From Solicoccozyma terricola (lineage: Eukaryota; Basidiomycota; Tremellomycetes; Filobasidiales; Piskurozymaceae), in contig BCLD01000004.1 in NCBI GenBank assembly GCA_001600875.1, positions 880,553 to 944,552 on the forward strand: a stretch of 64,000 bases of DNA, read 5' to 3'. Of this stretch, positions 16,192 to 28,941 are shown piece by piece. The notes below the pieces were generated by a model that did no database searches, was not told the origin of the DNA, and saw only the letters and a program-made list of their open reading frames with translations. The first letter of the stretch is position 1. Each line of letters opens with the position of its first letter. A program made the translations under genes and the position numbers.

Positions 16192-17492
16192 CGGGAAGGG
16201 GAGGAGGGGGTTCGATTTGTATCTGAGGATCCGTGACTATCCGGAGGGGGTTTCATTCATCTCCGTGCTCACGTTCAAATACATCAACAGACTTGCTTTC
16301 GTCGGTATCCGATAATATATCCCTTGAGTGAGATGTGCCGCTTGTTGTAAGAAGATTGAATCGGTGTTTGCAAGATTAATAACGTCGATAGGTGTTTTCT
16401 AAGAGAGAAAAGAGAAACCAACAATGTTTGGCCAACAACATAGACCCCCAACAGTCAGCTCTCATTTTCAAATATCCCTCACACAAACCCATTCCTAAAA
16501 CCATCTTCCTCCGCACTTACCCGCTTTTGAGCTGCAAATACCCCATTCATCAATCCAACATACCCACCACTTCCACGTTCTGGTGTGTTATTTAAAATCA
16601 ATATCCTAGCTTGAAACCCTGATCCATCTTCAACGCCATCAAGATGATGACCTGTAGTTGATGATTGAAGGTTTGAAATAGCATGTTGGTTGTAGTCTGA
16701 GCCGGTGGGGTGAAGACGGTTGATATCTGGTGGGAGAGAGGGAGAGGAGATTGTAGGATGTGAATGGGACGTCAGTGGTTTAGGAATAGGAAAAGACGAA
16801 AAGTTTATAACACGTACGACATAATGATTTTAAAAGCGCCGGTACAATCGAAGGTCCACCTGTTTGATGTTGACCACCCATCAGATAAACGCAGTTTCGT
16901 CTAAAAGGCAATGACTCCTCACTCTTCGCCCATTCATCAACTCTTCGCTTAATAACCTCTTCCTCATCTCCAAGATCAATCCCCTTCCCTAATTTCAAAT
17001 CTTCTTCTTCTTGAATCTGCATTATCTCTTTTAATCGTGATCTAATCGTTCGATTCATGCTATAAAATGGTTCGAATGAATTTGGTGGGATTGTATGTGA
17101 GAGTGATACGTCTGGTGCATGAGACGAGTATAATAGTTCGCTGTGTGTGCGTGTGTTGTGACAGGTCAAAAATGTTCAGTGTTCTCTTGCGACCAAACAC
17201 ACGGGAATTGGAATCCCCCCCCCCCTCTTCTCCCGTGGGGAATCGAAACTCACGACCTTCCACCACTCATTGCAGCATGAACCACCAATTCGTTCCCCCA
17301 TCGACTCGCCAGATGAGCATTCAAAAAAACCAAAACCTGACTTAAAGCATCAGTCAGAGTTAATGTCTCCTGTGTTGGTTCCCCGTTGGGTTCGACTGGG
17401 TTTTGTGGATGGGGTGTTGCGGAGAGAGTCCATGATATAGGATGGAGGTCGAGGATGAGGAGGAGGAGAGATGGAGGGTCTGTGGTGTCCAT
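15622..17492 (-). CDS. TFB4: TFIIH core subunit Tfb4 (p34)
   Basis: Start ATG 17490-17492. Exon 1 (17254-17492) encodes [15 protein letters not shown], the start of the von Willebrand-like domain, and [22 protein letters not shown]. Exon 2 ends near 16812 with [11 protein letters not shown]. The next exons carry [12 protein letters not shown] and then [30 protein letters not shown]4 zinc finger spans two exons: [24 protein letters not shown], then [14 protein letters not shown] final exon (about 15766-15622) ends in TGA 15622-15624. Tfb4 is a structural subunit of TFIIH in transcription initiation and nucleotide excision repair. The intron between the LLMYLN exon and the [12 protein letters not shown] exon ends in a run of 32 C on the coding strand, followed directly by AACAG. 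Confidence 0.9.
16160..16191. repeat. G32 homopolymer (C32 on the TFB4 coding strand)
   Basis: Thirty-two consecutive G on the + strand. On the TFB4 coding strand this is C32 immediately followed by AACAG and the next exon, so it occupies the polypyrimidine-tract position of that intron's 3' splice site. Exact length is uncertain because such tracts are error-prone in sequencing and assembly. Confidence 0.9.
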
Positions 17493-17796
17493 GGTGTGGT
17501 ATGGAATGAGACGAGGACGGGGACGGGGACGGGGCCATGGCCATGAACAGGGGGAGGATGTCACCGTATGACCCGTTGCTACCTCTCCTTGCTGACTAAT
17601 CCTCCCTCTCTCCTCTCCTCCCTCTCTCCTCTCCTCCCTCCCCTCCCTCCCCTGCCACGTCATTCTTCCTCCCCCCCCCCCTCATCCCTCCCCCTCCACC
17701 GACGCGATACCTACTGTGTTCATTTACATCCATCCCATCGACGCGTTCAACAGCTACACTCACATCCTCATCACCGCACACATCCCTCCATCCACC
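17493..17796. promoter_or_regulatory. Divergent TFB4/POL1 promoter with pure pyrimidine tract
   Basis: The 304 bp between start codons hold a 53-nt run of only C and T on the + strand (17601-17653), built from a 16-bp tandem unit CTCCCTCTCTCCTCTC repeated twice plus partial copies. TGCCACGTCA (17653-17662) follows directly; it is the same variant seen as the fifth copy in the HIS4 promoter. A C10 run lies a few bases further on. Pyrimidine tracts of this kind are common in fungal promoters and can adopt triplex or nucleosome-free structure; any effect on POL1 is inference. Confidence 0.6.
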
Positions 17797-20700
17797 ATGG
17801 ATCGTCGCAAGCCAGCGATAAAAGTAGATAAATTCGCAGCGTTGAAAGCGGCGAGAGCAGGAGGATCACGGTTGAAGCAATTTGAAGTGAGTGAGAGGGT
17901 GTTAATTGTTTTCGGTAGATGTAGTTTGGGGGTTTTCGTGGTGTGATGTGAATTCTGATCGAGGACGCAATTGGGCGTTCACTCACATTACCCCACCCCT
18001 CCTTCCTCCTCGTAACCAGCCTGACGATGCAGCGATCTACGATTCCGTCTCAGAAGAGCAATACAAGGAGATTGTAGGGAATCGATTGGAGAGAGATGAT
18101 TTTATAGAGGATGATGATGGGAGTGGGTATCAAGATAATGGAATGGATGTATGGGAAGGAAGAGGAAGAGAAAGTGATGATGATGTAGATGATGAAGAAG
18201 ATGATAGACCAAGAGGTGAGTTTAATAATTTTGCGGGGTGTCTCATGGATGATTCTGAACTGGGTTGATGGATTGTTCCGTGTGTGTTCTTTTTGGGTGA
18301 TCTTCTCGTTCTCATAGCGCGCAAGTCAAAAACAGATATTTCGAAACCTACTCGTAAAGCAGCACGACCACCACCACCACCACCGCCACCACCCCGACCC
18401 GCAGCTCCAGCATCATACCGTCCTCAAATCTCAGCTGGAAAAGAAGAAGACTTTATGGCTTCTCTTCTTTCATCCGTCGTTGCAGTTCCAATCTCAACCG
18501 TATCCTCCAAGTCGTCGTTGTCGACATCGACATCGACATCACGACATCGAACATCTATTCTCGGAGGTAGAAAACGTAAATCATCACCTGAGTATCCAGA
18601 TCTATCATCTGAAGGAATAGAACCACCTTCTTCAGATGGTGTTTATAATCGTATTGATAAAAATATACCCTCATCTTCGGATGGATTAGAGTATGAAGAG
18701 AATGATGCTGGGATTTGGGATTATCGATCTACTTTGATTAATAATACAACGAGTAAAAAGAAACGAATGGGAGGAGGAGGAGGAGGAGGAGGAGGAGAAG
18801 GTGGGATTAACGTAAAGCAAGAATCGAATGATACTCCTCGTCGTGGAGTGACGTTTGAAGATAATGAGGTGATAGATGAAAGGGAGAATATGGATATTGA
18901 TCTGGTTGATATGGAAGAAGAAGATGATGGTTTTAGTATTGGAGTCGACAAGGTGATCAAACCGATTGGATCGAATTCTAAAGCCAAAATCCTCGCAATG
19001 GTTGGATCAAGTTCAAAATTTAAATCTGAAATTGAATCTCATCCTCCTTCTGCAATAATACGAAATCGAAGAGCTATGGTGAATACAACCTCGATTTCTT
19101 CAAAAACTATCGCAGCAAATCAAGCTCTCAAAGACGCCGAAGAACTATCTCGTCAAGTTCAAGCTGAATCTCTCGAATCGAAAATGATACAGTCGAAACC
19201 AATTGATGGGAAAAAAAATTGGATGGCGATTCAAGAAGACTTTAATACTGCTCAAAACTCGGCAATGGAAAATGACGCTTACGATAATGACGATGACATG
19301 TTCAACGCAAGTGTTAAAGTGAAGGCAGCGAAGAAGGGAAAACCGGGTACTGGAGTCTCAATCGGTCATCTTCATCGTATCGACGCATTCGAACCTCTTG
19401 AAGGCGAATCGGAAGGGAAATCCGATACGTCGTCTTCAAAGGAAGAAACGGAGGGACAAGAACGAACTTTACGGATGTACTGGCTTGATTATCTCGAGGC
19501 GGATAACGGGCTAGTACATTTGATTGGAAAAGTCTTTGATAGAGCAACTGGGAAACATGTTAGTGCGTGTGCGACTATTAATGGGATGCAGCGCAACCTC
19601 TTTGTCCTGCCGAGGGAGAAACGAGAAGGTAAGTTTCCCTGATCTGATATGGCATGGAATATTTTCTCCTCGGGTGCTCACCCCCCCCCACCCCCCCACC
19701 CCCCCACCCCACACACACACACTTCACACGCTACTGCAGAGAACGGCTTCGAAACGGACCTTGAGGTGTCTCATATCGATGTGCACCAGGAGGTCGATTC
19801 CGTTCGTCGAAAACACGGTGTACAAGGACGATTTGCAATGAAGAAGGTCTTGCGAAAATATGCTTTCGAGTTACCAGATGTTCCGCAGGGAGAAAGCGAG
19901 TGGTACAAGATAGTCTACGGATACGATCGTGAGTTTGGGTGGATCTGCTCTTCGCAAAACAATTTAACCATGAGCCCAATCGTATCGTAGAACCTGCGTT
20001 ACCCCCTGACTCGTCGGGGGCGACCTTTAGCAAAATCTTCGGTACGAACACGTCTGCTTTCGAGATGCTGGTAGTCAAGAGAAAGATCATGGGCCCGTGT
20101 TGGCTAGAAATACAAGGCTGCACAAAGGTCACCGACAAGCCTGTGAGTCGATCGCGTCGCTGACAGGTGCCTAATCAGAATCTAAAACCTGCCCACAACC
20201 GACCCTTCCCCCGTAGGCATCATGGTGCAAGTTGGAAGTCCAGACCTCGTCTCCCAAGAATGTCAAACCTTTCAGTGAATCCGATCCAAAGGCTCCAAAA
20301 GATATCCCTGCTTTGACTGTCATGTCACTCGCAGCGAGGACCATCGTCAACCACACCCAGAACACCCAAGAAATCCTTGCTATGACAGCCACGGTGTGGG
20401 AGAACTGTGAGTCCCGCCCTTGTTCGCCTAGATGTGCAATCGTGGACGCCTGACACAGTGAGCGCACTGCAGATAATATCGACGATCCAACCCCTGTCGA
20501 GAAGCTTCGACACACCCCCTACACCGTTGTCAGGCCGCTCGGAGAACGTTTCCCGCCTCAGTTCGAAGTGAGAGGAAAGGCTGAGCGACAGATTCAGGCC
20601 GTGTCCCACGAACGAGTCTTGCTTAATACCATTCTGAGTACGTGGATGCTGTCTGGACCTCAATGGTACACCTTCGCTTACAACTGGTCTCACTCCCACA

Positions 20701-23700
20701 GGTATCATTCAACGATCGGATCCGGACGTCATCATCGGTCATGAATTCCTCGGTACTACGCTCGGAGTCTTCCTTCAACGGATGAAGGACCTCAAAGCAG
20801 ATCATTGGTCAAGAATCGGTCGATTCAGACGAGTCCGCCTTAACGTCGGACGTATGTGGTATAGCAACACCAAATTCCTCGCTGGTCGATTGATCACCGA
20901 TCTTTCCAGCGATGCAGCGAAGGTGAGGAGGAACTGAGCATCTTTCATTGTGTCCGCCGCTGATTGGCTTCTACACACCCCAGGGCATGATCGATTCCGT
21001 CACCTGGTCGATGTCAGAAATGTGTCAGAATCAGCTCGGACTCTCGCGAGAAGACATCGATCCCGATGACACCGCCGGCTTCTTTGACGGATACGCCGTC
21101 TCGCCGGATCGTCTTTTGCATTTCATGCGACATTTACAGTTTGACGCTTTCGCTCAAATGGCGATTGCGTCTAAAGTGCAATTCTTGCCACTGACCAGAC
21201 AGCTCACAAATCTGGCGGGTAACTCTTGGAACCGAACATTGACTGGAGCTCGTGCAGAACGAAATGAATACATTCTGTTACACGAGTTCCACCGCTTGAA
21301 GTATGTCTGTCCCGACAAGGGTGAGGGCAAAGCGAGTTCTCGAGCTCCCAAGCTGCAGCAACTGGACGAAGATGGTACCGTGATACCCCAGGGCAAGCGA
21401 GCCAAGTACCAGGGTGGGCTCGTCTTCGAGCCGAAACGAGGATTATGGGACACCTTTGTACTGGTTATGGATTTCAACTCGCTCTATCCAAGTATCATTC
21501 AGGAATTCAACATAGACTTCACTACTGTCGAAAGACATGATGATCCGGAGGTAAGTCCAGCGGTATTACGGCCGCGGAGCTCTCGGACCTGATGAAAACA
21601 TTTGCAGGCCGTCGAGGATGCTGTTCCAAACGTCCCGAGCAGCGACATGCCTCAGGGTGTGCTTCCGAGGCTCATTGCTAACCTGGTTAACCGTCGACGT
21701 CAGGTCAAGAGCTTGATGAAAGACAAATCAGCTGGCGCAATCAAGCTGCTTCAATGGGATATCAAACAGAAGGCACTTAAGCTCACGGCTAACTCAATGT
21801 ACGGTTGTTTGGGTTTCGCTGGTTCCCGGTTCTATGCGCGACCGCTCGCCTCCCTAACGACATTCAAAGGTCGAGAGATTCTGACCGCAACGAAAGAATT
21901 GGCCGAGGGCTTGTCCCTGGACGTGAGTGCACATCGGCGTATGGCGCATAACCCTCGCTCACACCTGACTTTTTACCAGGTCGTTTACGGTGATACTGAT
22001 TCGGTCTTCGTCAACTCCAACGTCACTGACTATGCGGAAGCCATCAAGATCGCCAATGATTTCAAAAAGCAGGTCAACGACCGTTATAGATTGCTCGAAA
22101 TCGACCTAGACGCTGTTTTCTCGCGGGTCTTGCTGATGCAGAAGAAGAAGTACGCGGCCGTCAAAGTCGCTGAGAATGGCACGACGACTACCGAAATCAA
22201 AGGTCTTGATATGGTTCGACGAGAGTACTGCAAACTTTCGAAGACTGTTTCAGGGTGAGCAGGCTCACTTCGCCTGGCTCTTAAAGCGTGAGACCGTCTA
22301 CTGACAAAGCCCAACCCCGCAGATTTGTCCTAGGCAAGATCTTGTCCGGAGCTGCTACTGAGGATGTGGTGACAGAGATTCACGACTACCTCACTAATAC
22401 CAGCACGGAGCTTCGGGATAATAAGGTCGACTTGGACGACTTGATCGTATTCAAGGTGAAGACCATCGGCATGGGTCCCCAGTCACATACTGATGTCCAC
22501 GGTTTTACAGCGTCTGGGTAAGAACCCAGAAGACTACCCAGACAAGAAGTCGCAACCACACGTCCAGGTTGCTTTACGAATGAACGCAAAGGGCAGCTCG
22601 GCCAAGGCTGGAGACGTCATTCCCTACATCTTCTGTCTCGGATCGGATGGCAAATCTTCCAGAACAGCTCAAGCTGACAAGGCATTCCACCCGGATGAAT
22701 TCCGCAGAGCTGATTCAGGGCTCAAGATCGGTTAGTGAACCTTGCGGCTCAGTAATATTCGCCAGTTCTGAACTTCGCTGTTCCTCTTTTAGATTTCGAA
22801 TACTATCTGTCACAGCAGGTCCTGCCACCTGTAGAGAGGTTGTGCGAAGAGATAGAAGGCACTGATCGAGCACGGTTGGCAGAGTGTCTTGGTAAGTGAA
22901 TGTCAAACAGATTGGATCAGCATCAGCTTACACTCGTCTCTCCAGGCCTGGATCCATCTCGTTATCAGAATGTATCTGCATCGGCAGCAGCCGAGAAGGA
23001 ATTCTTCACCTTCGAATCCCAAATCAGCGACAAGGAGCGATTTCGAGACACCACACCATTTGCCGTCCGTTGCCGCGGTTGCAAAGCAGAGACTATGTTT
23101 CTTTCGATTGCGGATGATCACCAGAAAGTGAGGCTTCAATCGTGTTCGGAAGCCTGACTTCCACTGACCAGAATGCACCTTTATCTTCGTAGATGGGTCT
23201 GATCCAAAATGATGGCGTGAAATGCAGCTGCGGTCAACGAATAAACACCGCTTCGATCTCCGTACAGCTGGAGAACGCCATTAGGTTGCATATCGCTCAG
23301 TATTACCAAGGCACTCTAGTCTGCTCAGACTGCAATGAGAAGACGAGATCAATGAGCGTTTACGGCCGCCGATGTGTGTCGAAGGAACGCTGTCGCGGAG
23401 AGATGAAGCTGGATGTGAGTTCCCAATGCAACGATCGCCCATCCACTCCTAACGAGCGCTCTCTCGTCGCGCAGTACTCCGACCAGAAGCTCTACAACCA
23501 GCTACTGTATTACGCTTCGTTGTTCGATGTTGATAGAGCGATTGAGTCCAGTAAAAACTCTGCGACTGCTGGTGAGGACAGCGGGTACCACACGTGGAGA
23601 GAAGTGTACTAACATCCGGGTTCGATCTTCAGAGGAAATCGCTGCCCTCGCCATGCACAACAAAGCATCCTTCTCCGAAATCAGTAAAATGGTGCACAGC

Positions 23701-23775
23701 TATATGAGCAAGTGCGGACGTCGGTATGTTGACATGGGCAGTCTGTTTGGTTTCATGTCGAAGATGACGGTCTAG
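17797..23775 (+). CDS. POL1: DNA polymerase alpha catalytic subunit
   Basis: Multi-exon gene, ATG 17797-17799, TAG 23773-23775. The N-terminus [22 protein letters not shown] matches the start of Pol1 proteins. A long disordered N-terminal region contains Pro and Gly runs (18370-18400, 18767-18797). The B-family polymerase core is clear: motif [18 protein letters not shown] (about 21.47 kb), motif [14 protein letters not shown] (about 21.78 kb), motif [11 protein letters not shown] (about 21.98 kb). The C-terminal zinc module has [35 protein letters not shown] and CRGEMKLD, and the protein ends [24 protein letters not shown]. It extends RNA primers made by primase at origins and lagging strands. 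One intron (about 19640-19738) contains C-runs broken by A. The gene is complete, with intact catalytic aspartates in motifs A and C. Confidence 0.95.
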
Positions 23776-23955
23776 CGGAGGAGGCGGCTATCTGCATGTA
23801 CCATACTTCCTCTGGCATTTACTACTATGTGTACCACTTCATTTGTTAACATTGATATAGCCTGCTGCAAGAAAGACCGGGGAGGTCTTCCATTCTCATG
23901 CAATGTAGAATTTATCTGAGCTCTCTATTCCTACAACTGTGGCGATCACACCTCC

Positions 23956-26900
23956 TTATGAGGCACTGGTTCTTCCCATCGCAGTCAATGCTTCACCCTT
24001 GAGCTCTGGAAGGGCTTTCTCGCCCTTTGCTGTTGGAGGAGCAAGGTATCCGGCGCGGACAAGCCAAGCGAGATACCTTCCCATTTCTTGGTCTTGCACA
24101 CCAGCACCGGCAGCCTCGCCTGCGTTGGTGGCTAAAGCCTGTGCATTGGTATCGTCCAACTCCGCCGCCTTCGTGTTGGCCGGGAGATCGTCCAGAACGA
24201 AGTGGAGAAGCGGGAACAGGGCATTGTCTTGCACTTCTAGGACATGCTGCTCAAGCTTCCTTCGCCACATAACGTACTCGCATCGGTCAACGGTGTAGCC
24301 ATACCGTGGTAGTGCGGAGAGGAAGTCGTTAAAGCGGATCTTGGGGTGAGCAGTGACCTGCACAACCTCAAAGTTCTTGCCTGTGGTCATTGGCGCGATG
24401 CCAGAGAGCGAACACAGCAGAGCGACGTGGTCAACCGGTACCATATTGATGGTGTTGTTGATGTCCGGCATCAATCCGAGTTGCAGACATCCCTTCACAA
24501 GACGCCATAAAAAGTCATCGGTGTTGGTGACGGCGGTCTTGGAATCTCCGACAATGTACGACGGTCGAATGGTCCTACCCGTAAGTCCCCGCTCAGCAGC
24601 CCGCATAATCACCTTTTCTGCCACCCATTTGCTTTGGCCGTATCCAGTTGTTAATCCAGTCCTCGAACCCTCCAGGTCATCTGTCTCCGGCACGCCCATA
24701 CCGCCTTGCTGTACCAGCTTGTCTGACAGACGGATGTAGTGTTCTGCTTCGACGGTGGCCGTGGAGGAGACAAAGGCAAACTGCTTGCCGTGGTGCGCAG
24801 CACAGAGTTGAAGGAGATCGACCGTTGAAATGACATTTGCAGGTCGCATCTTGGAGTAGGGATACACCCAGTGGACCTGAAGGATGCAGGCGCGATTGGC
24901 AACAAGCTGAGTACGGGGAACTGACAGAGACTCACGATAGCACCGTTGTGAATGACTGAATCTACCTCCTCCTCCAATTTCTGCCAGGTTGCGGCATCCA
25001 ACCCGAACTTTTCTGTAGCCAAATCGCCAACGATGACATCGAGTCGGCCGTCCTTCAACCACTGCTCGTCCCAAACGCCCCGGCCTTGACAACCTTCACG
25101 GAGTCGCGCGATACCATCTTCCTGTGTCTTGGCTCGGACAAGGCAGAGCACTTTTCCGACACGACTGGCGCGAAGGGATAGCAGATCTTTGAGGATGAAA
25201 GCACCTAGGAAACCAGTCGCTCCCGTGAGGAACACCGTTAACTTCTTGGTTTCAAAATCTGACGGAAGGCCCGGGAATGAGGTTGGCAGTCGTTGAATCA
25301 GAGATTCAACATCCTGCGCATAGTCGGTGACAGGCGCAACGGCGCTTTTGAGCTGCGCCTTGTCGTCGCCCTCAGGCAGTCCTAGGTCATGGTGTCGCAG
25401 GAAGCCGATCTGAGCAGCCAGGTCACGAATCGTTGGCTTCTCGAAGACCAGACCGAGAGGAACATCCACGACAAACGCCTTTCGAAGTTCGAAGACCATA
25501 CGAGTCGCCAGGATAGAGTGACCGCCCAGGTCGAAGAAATTGTCGTCAAGCTCAATTCCTTGAGGAGCCGCAGGAAGGATAGACAGCCAAATGTCATGAA
25601 TAGTTTTCTCAGTGGGTCGCAATTTAGTGGAAGACGCCTTGACTGGAGCAGTAAGCGCCGTGTCGGGGAAAGGTAAGGCCGGTTTGTCAATCTTGCCGTT
25701 GGGGTTTAGGGGCATGCGAGACAGTGGAATGAACACTGGGGGTCGGAAGAGGTCGATTAGTTGTTGGATTGGGCGATTTATCAGTCTGTTCACTCACCTG
25801 TAGGGACACTGTAGCTTGGCAGCTTCTTCTTTAGGTGCTCCTTGATATCCTTGATGAGCTTTCGGTACCGCCTCAAACCCTTCTGAATCTCCACCTTGAT
25901 GTCTGTGACTTCATCATCGTTGTCCCCCTCACTGTCGCTGACAAGTGCTTGCAAATCATCGCCGTCGATAGGAACAAAATAGCTGACGAGTACTTTCTCC
26001 TCGTTCTTGTCCCGTCTGACCAAGGTGACGTTTTCACGAACCAAAGGATGTCGGGACAGGTGGGTGTCGATTTCTCCGAGCTCGATGCGGAAGCCCCGGA
26101 TCTTGATCTGGTCGTCTGCTCGACCTGAGCATTCCACAGTCCCATCAGGCAAGTAACGGCCCAAGTCTCCCGTGCGGTACATCCTGTCACGAATCCCAAG
26201 CCAAAACTCGGCTTCTGGTTTGGGTGAGACTGACTCGGGGTTGCGCAGGGTGTCCTTTCTCACAACGCCTTCACCGAACCAGTTGACGATGAATTTCTCC
26301 TTGGTGGCTTCGGGGTCGAGGTATCCTTCGGCCAAACCACCTGACCGAACGTAGATTTCTCCGCTCTCTCCTACCGCACATGGCACGTTCCTGTCTGCGC
26401 GGTTGACAACGAGAAGTTGAACGTCGATCATGCCTTGACCAGCAGGCATGATATCCTTTTGACTTTGCAAGAAAGTCTGGTCATCGTTGACCGATGGAAT
26501 GGCAAAGTAGGAGACCGCTCTCTGAGTCTCGGTTGTACCATACATGTTGATGATGCGGACATTCTGCGCCAGATGTTGGAGACGATGGCAATCTCGTTTA
26601 GTCAGAACGTCTCCAACGAAGAATGCGTTTCTAAGTGATGGAATTTGTCGTGTAGCTTGTGCGGAGAGAAGCTGGCCCATAGCTGCGAGACAAGTCACAA
26701 AGGTTGAATTAGACATTCATCCCGTAAGGAATGGTGATACTCCGATCACTCACCCGGTGTCAAATGAGTGACCGTGACTTCACTGTCCGCCATCCACTCA
26801 GCGAGTCTCCCAGGAGTCCCAATATCATCAGACGTAGGCACATGAAGTTCCGCGCCAAGGAACAGTGGAGTGAAGACTGAACGGAACGATTTAATGTCGT

Positions 26901-28617
26901 TCAATTCAAGTTCGTCGAATGTCTCCCTATCGCATCACTCACTATCTCTCTGAATGGGATCGTGCGCAATCCCAGACAACATCGTGAACCTTTCATCTTT
27001 ACCCAATCCAAACCTCTCGGACATCCACGGGAAGAAATGAGTCAAACTGTAATGTCTCCCCTTGACTCCCTTTGGAATCCCAGTCGATCCCGATGTAAAA
27101 GACAAAGTAGCGTGAGAATCCGGCCCGAGAATAACCCCTACTGGTTCACTTTTGAGCGACCGATACGGATCCAGGATATCCTCAGAAGCATCTAATCTTG
27201 ATCCACGAACGATACCAGTTTCCGACAATGAGACCGCGGGGATCAATAAACGTAGATCGAGGTTCTCTTTGATGTATGTGGAAACAGTCTCATGGAGTGT
27301 TCCTGCTGATGATATGATAAGAAGAGCTCGTGGAGTGGAGACTGAGAGGTAAACCGTTTGTCTACTTGGTGGGTAAGCGGGATCTGTTTGTGTTTTTTTT
27401 TTTTTTTTTTACTCTATCAGCATCTTTCCTTTCTTAATCTACCTCGATCACTTGCTGTTCGACGCGATCAACTCACCGATAACACTAAACACACCACCAG
27501 CTTTCAAGACGCCCATCACACAAACTACCAACTCGACACTCCTCGCCGCATAAACCATGACAACTTCCCCTCTCTCCAATCCGGCTTTCCTGAGCGCGTG
27601 ACCGAGGGTATTAGAAGCCTCGTCGATTTGCTTGTATGTGTATACTGTACGATGTTGTGATGCTCCACTTGTCGAAGTGAATGATGTTATTGATGCGTTC
27701 ATGTCGATTGCACCGGAGGATGATTGGATGATGCATGGTTTATCAGGATGAATCGAAGCATTCTTACTGAATATATCGGTGATTGCTCCTTTGAACCCAC
27801 ACCAATCTAAATCGCTCTTGGGATCCGGTAGGACATTTTGTGAGATTGAGTCTTTGGCTCGAATAGGGAGGATAGAGATGGCAGTTGTTGGAGATGTTGA
27901 TGCTGATTGAATTAATTGACAGAGCGATTCTAGAAGGTATTCAATGCGAGGTCGAGAAAACAACATCGAGTTGTATGACAACTTGAAAGTGTTATTGGAA
28001 AACAACAATGTCATATCGATAGATAGGGATGCTGATGTTGAATTGGAACTTGAAGTGGAGGTAGATCCACTTGATTCTTCGATGAATTTCACCCTGAAAA
28101 GTGGACCTTCGGCCTTGATATGTTCGACAAGTTTGTCCATCTCGACAGCGTCTTGCAACGCTTCTTGTTCCTTTTTGATGACCTCGTCAAGTACATCCGC
28201 GAACGTAGCACTTTCATTCGAGAGATCCAATAACAGTAGTAGAGGTGAGTCGGACTTTCCCGCCGTGCAGATGGCTAACGATGGATCGGGAGTATACCGG
28301 TGCAGGAGGATGATGAATGAAGTCAATATGAGCTGGGAGGTAGACGCGTTTGAGTGAGTGGAAGCAAGAGATGACAATGCGGAGAGAGTTGTAGATGGGA
28401 TAGGGAGAGTTTGAATGGCTTCGACTAGACGAGCAGGAGCTATTCAGGAGAAGAGATGTATTTATCAGCTCCTTGTTCTCAGATACGCCGAGGACGATAT
28501 GATCTCACTTGGTCGTGGGTAGTCAGTAGGCAGAGCCAAACTAGGCAAGCTTTGTAATCTGGCACCCCATCGCTTCAATCGAGCATCAAGGTCGACTGGG
28601 TGTTGCGTGGCGGCCAT
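23956..28617 (-). CDS. LYS2: L-2-aminoadipate reductase
   Basis: About 1,400 residues; ATG 28615-28617 ([21 protein letters not shown]), TAA 23956-23958. Order of domains: a condensation-like N-terminal part; an adenylation domain with the P-loop-like [18 protein letters not shown], later [13 protein letters not shown] and [13 protein letters not shown]; a carrier domain with [17 protein letters not shown], the Ser being the phosphopantetheine site; and a reductase domain with [19 protein letters not shown] (NADPH fold) and [14 protein letters not shown]. This enzyme reduces alpha-aminoadipate to the semialdehyde in fungal lysine synthesis and needs Lys5 for activation. The intron between VFSVIG and DPAYPPSRQ (about 27.37-27.47 kb) carries an A-run of about 20 on the coding strand. 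It converges on POL1 and is divergent from the UCH gene. Confidence 0.95.
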
Positions 28618-28941
28618 TGTGAACCGTGCGTTCCTTTTTTGCTTATAGATTATGAGAACGTGTAGTTTAGGTGCATGCGAGAGTGTTGCTCGGGGGTTGT
28701 TGATGGAATATGAGAAATAACGCTGAGCTCTTCTTGACTCGAGTGAAAGCACGAGTCAATGCTATTTGGACTTTTTCCCTTGAAACCCCTTCGCCCCCTC
28801 CGCGCCCGTTGCCACGTCATCACACTTTTCGGCCGAGTCAGTCACGTGAAGGTGGCGCAACCAAGAACATCATCCAACATGCCATAGCCCATGCCCACCA
28901 TCCACCATCCACCATCACCTCAGCTCATCGCACAGAACATC
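28618..28941. promoter_or_regulatory. Divergent LYS2/UCH promoter
   Basis: 324 bp without coding potential. It holds TGCCACGTCA at 28810-28819, the same 10-mer as in the HIS4 and TFB4/POL1 promoters. It also has a CACGTG E-box core at 28843-28848 (GTCACGTGAA), just after GAGTCAG. These resemble bZIP and Cbf1/bHLH sites; no binding is shown. Confidence 0.5.

Noticed and set aside
15933..16256. Minus-strand open frame with a Pro run through the homopolymer
   Set aside because: The Pro run is the translated C32 tract of a TFB4 intron; only the part after AACAG is exon.
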